From an uncultured Lachnospiraceae bacterium (GTDB taxonomy: Bacteria; Bacillota; Clostridia; Lachnospirales; Lachnospiraceae): a DNA stretch of 16,363 nt. The DNA lies in assembly GCA_937885345.1 (NCBI GenBank), contig CAKZZH010000135.1, positions 1-16,363 on the forward strand, given 5' to 3'. The notes under the pieces were generated by a model. The model was not told the origin of the DNA and ran no database searches. It was given only the letters and a program-made list of their open reading frames with translations. Below, in pieces: positions 7,018 through 14,381 of the stretch; the first letter of the stretch is position 1; every line of letters begins with the position of its first letter. A program made the position numbers and the translations under genes.

Positions 7018-9834
7018 ATGTTACAGATCAAAAATGTATCAAAGAAGTATAAGACGGGCGAACTTATTCAGGTCGCTCTTAATGACGTGAGTCTGAACCT
7101 TAGAGATAATGAGTTTGTGTCTATTCTGGGCCCCAGCGGTTCAGGTAAGACAACGCTCCTTAATATCATCGGCGGACTCGATCGTTACGATACCGGCGAT
7201 CTTATCATCAACGGTATCTCAACCAGTAAATATAAGGACAGGGACTGGGATTCATATCGTAATCATACGATAGGATTCGTTTTCCAGAGCTACAACCTTA
7301 TACCTCATCAGAGCGTTCTTGCAAATGTTGAGCTTGCGCTTACCATTGCAGGCATAAGCCGTTCCGAGAGAAAGAGACGCGCCAAGGAAGTGCTTACACG
7401 AGTAGGACTTGGCGATCAGCTTCATAAGCGCCCCAATCAGATGAGCGGCGGCCAGATGCAGAGAGTTGCGATCGCGAGAGCTCTTATTAACGATCCTGAT
7501 ATTCTACTTGCAGACGAGCCTACGGGTGCCCTTGATACCGAAACCAGCGTCCAGATAATGGAACTTCTCAAAGAGGTTGCCAAGGACAGACTGGTTGTTA
7601 TGGTTACCCATAATCCGGAGCTTGCGCAGGAATACTCTACAAGAATCGTAAAGCTTCGCGATGGCAGGATAACAGATGACTCAATGCCTTTCGATCCCGA
7701 TAGCGAGACTGTTCCCGAAGCGGTGCACAAGAATATGGGCAAGGCAAGAATGACATTTTTTACAAGCCTTGCGCTCAGTGCCAATAATCTTAGGACCAAG
7801 AAGGGCAGAACAATACTTACCTCCTTTGCCGGATCTATAGGTATTATCGGTATTGCTCTTATTTTATCGCTTTCATCGGGTGTAAATAAATATATAGCGG
7901 ATATACAGAAGGATACGATGTCGTCCTATCCTCTCTCTATTAATGCCGAGACTATGGATCTTACGAGTCTTATAGGTCTCAGCAACGAAGCTTTTGCGAA
8001 CAGAACATCTGATACGGAAGATGATGATGAGGATGCTGCCGATAAAGTATATGCAAGTTATATCAAACTTGAGACCGACGAAGCGCTCACCTCAAGTATT
8101 GTTAAGAATAACCTTGCCGAGTTCAAAAAATATCTTGATGACGAAAGCAGCGAGATAAGACAATTTATCGGTGAGAACGGAATAATATATACATACGATG
8201 TTGCCTTCAGCGTATATGCATACGACCCTGAAGAAGAACTGATCAATACGGATTCCGATCCGGATGATCTGGGCGATTCCAAGAATTCTTCGCCCTTCGG
8301 GGATTTCTTCTCTGCATCAAGCTACGGAATGTTTAATCAGGGCGGAGCTGCTGCGGATAATTTTGAAGAGCTTATGGCGGGAGCAAGCGGAAATCTTATA
8401 TCACAGGTTGTGTATGACAGCTATGAGCTTATAAACGGTGAGTGGCCCGATGCCTACGATGAGGTTGTTATCGTTCTTAACAGAAGCGGAAAACTTTCCG
8501 TTGAAGATATGTATCAGCTTGGATATATAACCGGCGATGAGTATCTTGAGATTGCCGAAACCATTGCAAACGGTGAGGATGCAGAAGTTATTTCCAAGAC
8601 ATATGATGAGATAATGGATAAGGAATTCTCCCTTATTCCTGCGTGTGATTTCTATACCGAGAATGAGGACGGTACCTTTACCAAAGTCGAGACTGTAAAC
8701 GAGATCAAAGAGATAGCTGACGATTCACTTACGCTTAAGGTGGTCGGTATCATTAAGCCTGTTGACGGATCTGATACCGCAACTCTTATAAGCCCGGTTG
8801 CTTACACGACGCTCCTTACGGATTATATAATCACTCATACGGATGAAAGCGCCGTAGTCAAGGCCCAGGAGGCTGATGAGAATACTAATGTTCTTAACGG
8901 TATGGCCTTTGAGGCTCCCACCGATGAAGAGAAGATAGAGGATACCAAGGAATACATTTCACAGATGGGCGTGTCCGATAAGGCTTCTCTGTACCAGTTT
9001 ATAATGTTTTATACTATGAGCGAAGGGGCTTCCGGATCAGCCGATCAGGAAGGAGATCCCGATACCGAAGAGAAAAACGCATTCGACATGACCGGAGCAG
9101 GCGGAATGGGTGGTTTCATGATGGATGAGAGCATGCAGGCCGCAGCACTTGATAAGTGGCTTACGGACGAGCCTGACAAAGATATTCTTCTCGGCCTCTA
9201 TGAACAGTATATTGCCGGCAATACCTATGAAGAGAATCTTGAAGAGTTCGGTAAAGTAAGCTATGACACGCCTTCTTCCATAAGCATTTATGTTGATACC
9301 TTTGAAGACAAGGATGAGGTTGCAAGATGCATCGGTGATTACAATAAGAGCGTTGAAGATGAGAATAAAATAACCTACACCGATTATGTCGCTCTTCTTA
9401 CAAGCTCGATCACAACGATCATCAATGCGATCTCATATGTGCTTATAGCTTTTGTATCGATATCACTTGTGGTTTCATGTATCATGATCGGAATAATCAC
9501 ACATATTTCGGTTATGGAGAGAACCAAGGAGATCGGTATCCTTCGTGCACTCGGCGCATCCAAGAATAATATTTCGCAGGTTTTCAATGCCGAGACTGTT
9601 ATCATCGGACTTATATCGGGACTTATAGGTGTGGGCGTTTCGGTGTTGCTTACGATACCGATCAATATGATAATTTATGCACTTGTCGGTGATGCGGATC
9701 TTAAAGCGCAGCTCCCCGCAATTTCGGGCGTGATTCTTGTGCTGATAAGTGTTATAATAACTGTCATAGGCGGACTTATACCGGCCAAGAAGGCAGCCAA
9801 GAAAGACCCTGTAATAGCCCTTAGGACGGAATAA
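7018..9834 (+). CDS. MacB/FtsX-type ABC exporter, fused ATPase and permease
   Basis: A protein of 938 residues joining an ABC ATPase to a permease on one chain. ATPase domain (1-225): Walker A GPSGSGKTT (38-46), Q-loop near Q90, signature MSGGQMQR (142-149), Walker B LLADEPTG (163-170) and switch His198. This is the LolD/MacB-like subclass. A first membrane helix is at about 266-288. A very large acidic, presumably extracellular domain spans about 290-790. Three helices follow near 801-830, 859-890 and 901-922, with the FtsX-family motif ERTKEIGILRALGAS (834-848) and a DPVIALR ending. Such proteins dimerise and couple ATP hydrolysis to movement of extracellular substrates (peptides, antibiotics, lipoproteins) rather than to transport through a channel. 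The substrate is unknown. A Met/Gly-rich patch lies near residues 700-712. It has its own promoter and is followed 23 bases later by the K+ channel gene. Confidence 0.9.
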   Translation: MLQIKNVSKKYKTGELIQVALNDVSLNLRDNEFVSILGPSGSGKTTLLNIIGGLDRYDTGDLIINGISTSKYKDRDWDSYRNHTIGFVFQSYNLIPHQSVLANVELALTIAGISRSERKRRAKEVLTRVGLGDQLHKRPNQMSGGQMQRVAIARALINDPDILLADEPTGALDTETSVQIMELLKEVAKDRLVVMVTHNPELAQEYSTRIVKLRDGRITDDSMPFDPDSETVPEAVHKNMGKARMTFFTSLALSANNLRTKKGRTILTSFAGSIGIIGIALILSLSSGVNKYIADIQKDTMSSYPLSINAETMDLTSLIGLSNEAFANRTSDTEDDDEDAADKVYASYIKLETDEALTSSIVKNNLAEFKKYLDDESSEIRQFIGENGIIYTYDVAFSVYAYDPEEELINTDSDPDDLGDSKNSSPFGDFFSASSYGMFNQGGAAADNFEELMAGASGNLISQVVYDSYELINGEWPDAYDEVVIVLNRSGKLSVEDMYQLGYITGDEYLEIAETIANGEDAEVISKTYDEIMDKEFSLIPACDFYTENEDGTFTKVETVNEIKEIADDSLTLKVVGIIKPVDGSDTATLISPVAYTTLLTDYIITHTDESAVVKAQEADENTNVLNGMAFEAPTDEEKIEDTKEYISQMGVSDKASLYQFIMFYTMSEGASGSADQEGDPDTEEKNAFDMTGAGGMGGFMMDESMQAAALDKWLTDEPDKDILLGLYEQYIAGNTYEENLEEFGKVSYDTPSSISIYVDTFEDKDEVARCIGDYNKSVEDENKITYTDYVALLTSSITTIINAISYVLIAFVSISLVVSCIMIGIITHISVMERTKEIGILRALGASKNNISQVFNAETVIIGLISGLIGVGVSVLLTIPINMIIYALVGDADLKAQLPAISGVILVLISVIITVIGGLIPAKKAAKKDPVIALRTE

Positions 9835-9857
9835 GCCCAATAAGTGGAGGCTATGCA

Positions 9858-10820
9858 GTGTCCGGTAAAATACAATCCTTCAGAAAACGTGTATTTGACA
9901 TTATACAGATAGGACCCACGCAGGACCGCGTGAGCAGGTTATTTGATTTCTTTATCGCGATAGTCATCGTTCTTAATATTGCTGTACTTATCCTGGAGAC
10001 TTTTCAGGAGCTGGAAGCTTATACCAAAGTTTTAAGAACGATTGAAACAGTTACTATTGTAATTTTTATCATTGAATACATTTTACGTATTTGGACCGCC
10101 GATTTCCTTTACCCCGGAATGAAGAGGGGTAAGGCGGTGCTCAGATTCATCTTCTCGTTCTACGGGATCGTGGATCTGCTGACAATATTGCCGTTCTTCT
10201 ATCTTGCGGGATTCTCTGCACTGAGGATCCTGCGAGTTGCAAGGATATTTCATTTGTTCAGAGTCAATTCTTACTCGGATTCTTTCAACGTTATTACAAG
10301 TGTATTGGTTGACAAGTATAAGCAGATCCTTTCTTCGCTACTTATAATCGCTATGCTTATGCTTTTTTCATCGCTTTGTATGTACAATGTCGAGCATGCG
10401 GCGCAGCCGGAGGCTTTTTCGAATGTGCTCTCGGCGCTGTGGTGGAGCCTCTCGTGCATTTTTACGGTAGGTTACGGTGATATATACCCCATAACGATCC
10501 TGGGACGGGGAATGGCCGTTATCATAACGATCCTGGGTGTGTGTGCGGTCGCTATTCCTACAGGTATCATTTCCGCAGGTTTCGTTGAGCACTACCGCAA
10601 GGCAGAGCAGGAGATCAAGCTCGGCGAATATAAGAAGAATACACAAACAACGCTTGTGGACGAGGAATCCGGCTATGCCGATATGTCCGTAAGAGAGATC
10701 GAGAAACGAGGCGGGATCGGTGTACTCTCCGTTATCAGAGACGGCAACGTTCTGGTACCTGCCGACGAACTCATTATAAAATACAATGACATAATGGTTT
10801 GGATATCCGAACAACAATGA
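9858..10820 (+). CDS. Voltage-sensor-type potassium channel with C-terminal TrkA-C-like domain
   Basis: A protein of 320 residues starting at GTG 9858. GGAGG (9846-9850) lies 7 bases upstream; the nearby ATG at 9853 is out of frame and too close to that site. Six membrane helices can be traced: S1 about 30-50, S2 about 62-80, S3 about 97-117, S4 about 119-136, S5 about 156-176 and S6 about 216-241. S4 carries Arg123, Arg126, Arg129 and Arg135 at three-residue spacing, as in voltage sensors. The selectivity filter TVGYGD (203-208) defines K+ selectivity. The last roughly 40 residues (GIGVLSVIRDGNVLVPADELIIKYND) look like a lone TrkA-C/RCK_C fold without the Rossmann RCK_N part. The channel probably sets membrane potential or K+ flux. 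It may be co-transcribed with the ABC exporter. Confidence 0.9.
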   Translation: MSGKIQSFRKRVFDIIQIGPTQDRVSRLFDFFIAIVIVLNIAVLILETFQELEAYTKVLRTIETVTIVIFIIEYILRIWTADFLYPGMKRGKAVLRFIFSFYGIVDLLTILPFFYLAGFSALRILRVARIFHLFRVNSYSDSFNVITSVLVDKYKQILSSLLIIAMLMLFSSLCMYNVEHAAQPEAFSNVLSALWWSLSCIFTVGYGDIYPITILGRGMAVIITILGVCAVAIPTGIISAGFVEHYRKAEQEIKLGEYKKNTQTTLVDEESGYADMSVREIEKRGGIGVLSVIRDGNVLVPADELIIKYNDIMVWISEQQ

Positions 10821-10901
10821 TATTCATCATCAAAAAAGGGTATATTTTAAGACTAATAAGTAGTAAAATACAAATATTAAAAACACGAGGTGTTATAGAA
10901 C
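10821..10901 (+). promoter_or_regulatory. AT-rich spacer before the ATP synthase operon, probable promoter region
   Basis: This 81-base AT-rich spacer contains no terminator hairpin after the K+ channel gene. A -10-like TAAAAT (10864-10869) is visible, but no convincing -35 lies 16-18 bases upstream. GAGGTG (10887-10892) is the ribosome site of atpB. An operon promoter here is expected from context, but its exact position is uncertain. Confidence 0.35.
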
Positions 10902-11747
10902 ATGAGTAAGAAACAAAAACTTATCAGTGGTATTGTTCTTGGCGTCCTTGCTGTCGTCTTTCTGGTAGCGGCTTTGCTGGTGGGCGGGCATGGTGAGAGC
11001 GAGTCTCTCTCCGAACTCATGCGCGACGCCGTTCTCCACGAGACTAATCACATCAGCCTTTTTGGCGTTCTTGAGGTCAATCCGGGACTTATAGCTGCAT
11101 TTATGTGTACGGCGGGTATCATTGTGGTTGCTTTACTGATACGTATTATTGCGATTCCCAGATTCAAGAAGATTCCGGGCAGGTTCCAGGCGGCTGTCGA
11201 ATATATAGTCGGCCTTTTTGACGGACTCGCAAAGGGAAGCAGCCCGCACCGTAATCGATTCCTTGGTGCGTATGCTTTTGCGGCCGGTGTGTATATTTTC
11301 GTGAGTACGATATTCGAGTTATTTGGAGTACAGATGACGGCAACGAACGGGCATACGGTAGCGCTTCCCGCTCCGCTTTCGGATATTAACGGTGCTATCG
11401 CGATGGCGGTACTTACGTATTTTGTAATAATGTCCGGCGGAATCGCATCAAACGGTATAAAGGGTGTGGGGATGACCCTCAAAGATTTTTCTTTACCGAT
11501 TTCCATGAGTTTCCGTCTTTTCGGTGCGCTTCTGAGCGGCGCTCTGGTAACGGAGCTGGTGTATTACAGCGTAGGACTTTCGATAGTGCTTCCTGTTGTG
11601 GTCGGAGTGCTTTTTACGCTGTTACATGCGCTTATACAGGCATACGTTTTAACAATGCTCTGCACCTTGTTCTACGGTGAGGTGTCTGAAGTTTCCCCGA
11701 AGAAAAGCAAGAAAGCTAAACAAATAAAAGAAAAGGCTGCGGCCTAG
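10902..11747 (+). CDS. atpB: ATP synthase F0 subunit a
   Basis: A protein of 281 residues, the stator channel subunit that forms the ion half-channels against the c ring. Hydrophobic helices are seen at about 8-28, 61-82, 120-142, 163-184, 198-225 and 228-258. The essential arginine is Arg205 in SMSFRLFG, equivalent to E. coli aArg210, and Gln246 in IQAYVLTML matches E. coli aGln252. Two positions differ from the common pattern: the Asn after RLFG is Ala209, and the Glu of the GEL motif is Ala214, with a Glu one turn later at 218. The basic tail (KKSKKAKQIKEK) probably faces the cytoplasm. This is the first gene of the operon; no atpI is visible before it. The stop overlaps the AGGAGG site of atpE. 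Confidence 0.95.
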   Translation: MSKKQKLISGIVLGVLAVVFLVAALLVGGHGESESLSELMRDAVLHETNHISLFGVLEVNPGLIAAFMCTAGIIVVALLIRIIAIPRFKKIPGRFQAAVEYIVGLFDGLAKGSSPHRNRFLGAYAFAAGVYIFVSTIFELFGVQMTATNGHTVALPAPLSDINGAIAMAVLTYFVIMSGGIASNGIKGVGMTLKDFSLPISMSFRLFGALLSGALVTELVYYSVGLSIVLPVVVGVLFTLLHALIQAYVLTMLCTLFYGEVSEVSPKKSKKAKQIKEKAAA

Positions 11748-11758
11748 GAGGATATGCT

Positions 11759-12121
11759 ATGAAGAATTCAATCAAGAAACTTATTTTACTTGTGTCAACT
11801 GTGATCATGGTTCTTGGATGCAGCGCACTTGCGTTTGCGGCAGATGAGACAACGGATACCACAGGCGAGGCAACGATGGCTGCAAGCGAGGCCGCCGCAA
11901 CGAGTTCCAAAGCTTACGCAGCAGCCATAGTAGTAGGAGCTGCTGCAGCAGCAGGTGCACTCGGAATGTCTCTTGCTATCTCCAAGTCAGTTGAGGGCAT
12001 TGCCCGTCAGCCAGAAGCAGAGGGTAAAATCCGTACTACTATGATGCTTGGTCTCGTGTTCATAGAGACCGCGATCATTTATGCACTGATCGTAGCGATT
12101 TTGTTGGTATTTGTACTGTAA
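11759..12121 (+). CDS. atpE: ATP synthase F0 subunit c with N-terminal leader
   Basis: A protein of 120 residues, versus about 75-90 for most c subunits. Residues 1-27 resemble a cleavable signal peptide (MKNSIKK, a hydrophobic core, then ALAFA before Ala-Asp-Glu), followed by an acidic Thr/Ala-rich stretch to about 50. The normal hairpin follows: helix 1 at about 51-78, the polar loop ARQPEAEGK (82-90) and helix 2 at about 93-120. The ion-binding carboxylate is Glu103 in FIETAIIY, followed by Thr104. The helix 1 position that is Gln in Na+-binding c rings is Met70 here. The ring probably carries protons, but the Glu-Thr pair leaves Na+ open. AGGAGGA (11746-11752) is the ribosome site. Confidence 0.95.
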   Translation: MKNSIKKLILLVSTVIMVLGCSALAFAADETTDTTGEATMAASEAAATSSKAYAAAIVVGAAAAAGALGMSLAISKSVEGIARQPEAEGKIRTTMMLGLVFIETAIIYALIVAILLVFVL

Positions 12122-12133
12122 GGAGACTTTATT

Positions 12134-12664
12134 ATGAATGGAGTACCGTTAAACATTAACTGGCAGCAGATCTTGCTTCATATGTTTAATTTTGTGATAT
12201 TGTTCGGTGCGCTTTATTTTATACTCTATAAGCCTGTTAAGGATATTATGGACAAGAGAAGACAGGATATCGAGGATACCGACAAGGATACGAAAGAGCG
12301 CAACGAAAAGGCCAAGGAACTTGAGACGCTCTATCAGGGCAAGCTCGATAAGGCTTCCGAAGAGATAACAGCTCTTAAAGCCGCTGCGGTCAAAGAAGCA
12401 CAGGCTAATGCCGACGATAAAATAGCCAACGCCAAGGCGCAGGCAGATAAGATCCTCAGCGATGCCAAAGCGCAGGGCGAGAGGGAAAAGGCCAGGATCA
12501 TTGATTCCGCAGGAATAGAGATTGCAAGACTCGCATCGGATGCCGCTGAAAAGGCTGTAAACAAGAGCGTTAACGAAGGTCTTGATGAATTTCTTGCATC
12601 TACCCGGACGGTGGGCGATGCCCCGGAGACAATAGTCGGAAACGAGGAGGGCGCCAATGAATAA
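12134..12664 (+). CDS. atpF: ATP synthase F0 subunit b (peripheral stalk)
   Basis: A protein of 176 residues, a normal length for b. One N-terminal membrane helix lies at about 12-32 (NINWQQILLHMFNF onward), followed by the conserved LYKPVKDIMDKRR. A long Ala/Lys/Glu-rich helix of about 110 residues follows, the dimeric coiled-coil stalk that holds F1 against rotation. In standard enzymes its C-terminal end binds the delta subunit C-terminal domain; here that domain appears to be part of AtpA. Only one b gene is present, so a homodimer is expected. AAGGAG (12120-12125) overlaps the atpE stop. The last 8 bases overlap the start of atpA, so the two are translationally coupled. Confidence 0.95.
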   Translation: MNGVPLNINWQQILLHMFNFVILFGALYFILYKPVKDIMDKRRQDIEDTDKDTKERNEKAKELETLYQGKLDKASEEITALKAAAVKEAQANADDKIANAKAQADKILSDAKAQGEREKARIIDSAGIEIARLASDAAEKAVNKSVNEGLDEFLASTRTVGDAPETIVGNEEGANE

Positions 12665-14381
12665 TGCCTTTCTGTACAGCAGCGAAAAGCCTGATGAAGT
12701 CAGGCTTACAAGACTTGCCGCTTTTATTCGGGACAGATATGGTGAGGACTCTGAATTAAAATGGGTTGAGGATTCATCGATAAAATCGGGTTTCAGACTT
12801 GAGGTTGCCGATGATATATATGACTGGACGGCGCTTGGCAGACTCAGACAACTTCAGGAGGAGTGGACCAATGCCGTTCTTCATTCCGAAGACGATGTAA
12901 TCCCTCTTCTTAAGGATACCGTTAAGAACTGGACTCCCAAAGCTCTCGCCAAGGAGATAGGAACCGTAATATCCGTCGGAGACGGTATTGCGGATGTTGC
13001 AGGACTCGATGCGGTCAATTACGGGGAGATACTTATCTTCAGCGGCGGAATAAGAGGAATGGTTCAGGAACTTAAGAAGGGCTATGTGGGCTGTATCCTT
13101 TTCGGAGACGAGGAAGGCATTATGGAAGGCAGCAGTGTAAAGCGTTCCGGCAAAGTAGCGGGAATTCCTGTCGGCGACGACTACCTCGGAAGAGTTGTGG
13201 ATGCTCTCGGTAATCCCATAGACGGAGGCCCTGCAATAAGAGCGGACGGATACAGAGCTATTGAGTCACCTGCTCCCGGGATCATTGACAGACAGCCTGT
13301 CAATAAACCTTTGGAAACCGGACTTCTTGTGATAGATTCGATGTTCCCCATAGGAAGAGGCCAGAGAGAGCTTATCATCGGCGACAGACAGACAGGTAAG
13401 ACCGCGATCGCCGTTGATACGATAATCAACCAGAAGGGGAAGGACGTTATCTGCATCTATGTGGCAATAGGTCAGAAATCCAGCTCCGTTGCGAGAATTG
13501 TGAGCGTCCTCGAGAAATACGAAGCTCTTGAGTATACGATAATCGTCAATGCAGGTGCCAGCGATCCCGCACCGCTTCAGTATATCGCACCATACAGCGG
13601 ATGCTCGCTCGGTGAATATTTTATGAATAACGGTAAGGATGTGCTCATTATCTATGATGATCTTTCCAAACATGCCGTTGCATACAGAGCGCTCAGCCTT
13701 CTTCTTGAGCGTTCTCCGGGACGTGAGGCCTATCCGGGAGATGTATTTTATCTTCATTCAAGGCTTCTTGAGAGAAGTGCGCATCTTGCCGACGAGAGGG
13801 GCGGCGGAAGTATGACCGCGCTTCCCATCGTAGAGACGCAGGCGGGCGATGTATCGGCTTATATTCCGACGAATATCATTTCAATAACCGACGGACAGAT
13901 TTTCCTTGAAAGCAGCCTGTTCTTCGCAGGTCAGCGGCCTGCCGTTAATGTAGGCCTTTCTGTATCGCGAGTAGGCGGCGACGCACAGACCAAAGCCATG
14001 AAGAAAGCAACAGGTACCATACGTCTTGATCTGGCTCAGTACAGGGAGATGGAAGTGTTCACACAGTTTTCTTCGGATCTTGATGAAACGACCAAGAAGC
14101 AGCTTGCCCACGGTAAAATGCTTATGAGACTGCTGAGGCAGCCCCAGTATAAGCCGAAGAGCCAGCACGAGCAGGTTATCACGCTTGTTGTGGCGCTTAA
14201 TAAATGTCTTGAAGGCATCGAGGAGGAAGATATCGATGCATATGTTGCAGGCCTCATAAAACATATTGAGGATAATGCAGGATATATTTGTACCGAGATT
14301 GAAAGCACCGGACTTCTCAGCGAGGATCATATCAAAGAGCTGATAAGTATTGCAAAGGATTACGGGAAAGACAGAATATAA
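12657..14381 (+). CDS. atpA: ATP synthase alpha subunit fused to a delta-subunit C-terminal domain
   Basis: A protein of 574 residues, about 70 longer than a standard alpha. Residues 1-70 resemble the delta (OSCP) C-terminal domain: a short strand, a helix, then WVEDSSIKSGFRLEVADD and IYDWTALGRLRQL. These parallel E. coli delta KIDKSVMAGVIIRAGD and VIDGSVRGRLERL. A linker (about 71-79) leads into the usual alpha N-terminal helix and GTVISVGDG (102-110). The rest is complete alpha: Walker A GDRQTGKT (242-249), GRGQRELIIGD, the SVSRVGGDAQ arginine-finger region and the helical C-terminal domain. Numbering is offset by 73 from E. coli. The strong site GAGGAGGG (12644-12651) sits just before ATG 12657, and no in-frame ATG, GTG or TTG occurs between codons 70 and 100 that could start a normal alpha. 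No separate atpH is present between atpF and atpA. Confidence 0.95.
   Translation: MNNAFLYSSEKPDEVRLTRLAAFIRDRYGEDSELKWVEDSSIKSGFRLEVADDIYDWTALGRLRQLQEEWTNAVLHSEDDVIPLLKDTVKNWTPKALAKEIGTVISVGDGIADVAGLDAVNYGEILIFSGGIRGMVQELKKGYVGCILFGDEEGIMEGSSVKRSGKVAGIPVGDDYLGRVVDALGNPIDGGPAIRADGYRAIESPAPGIIDRQPVNKPLETGLLVIDSMFPIGRGQRELIIGDRQTGKTAIAVDTIINQKGKDVICIYVAIGQKSSSVARIVSVLEKYEALEYTIIVNAGASDPAPLQYIAPYSGCSLGEYFMNNGKDVLIIYDDLSKHAVAYRALSLLLERSPGREAYPGDVFYLHSRLLERSAHLADERGGGSMTALPIVETQAGDVSAYIPTNIISITDGQIFLESSLFFAGQRPAVNVGLSVSRVGGDAQTKAMKKATGTIRLDLAQYREMEVFTQFSSDLDETTKKQLAHGKMLMRLLRQPQYKPKSQHEQVITLVVALNKCLEGIEEEDIDAYVAGLIKHIEDNAGYICTEIESTGLLSEDHIKELISIAKDYGKDRI

Noticed and set aside
12657..12890. Possibility that the long AtpA is only a mis-called start
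   Set aside because: The strong ribosome site is at 12644-12651 for ATG 12657, no in-frame start codon exists between codons 70 and 100, and the extra residues resemble a known domain rather than random sequence.
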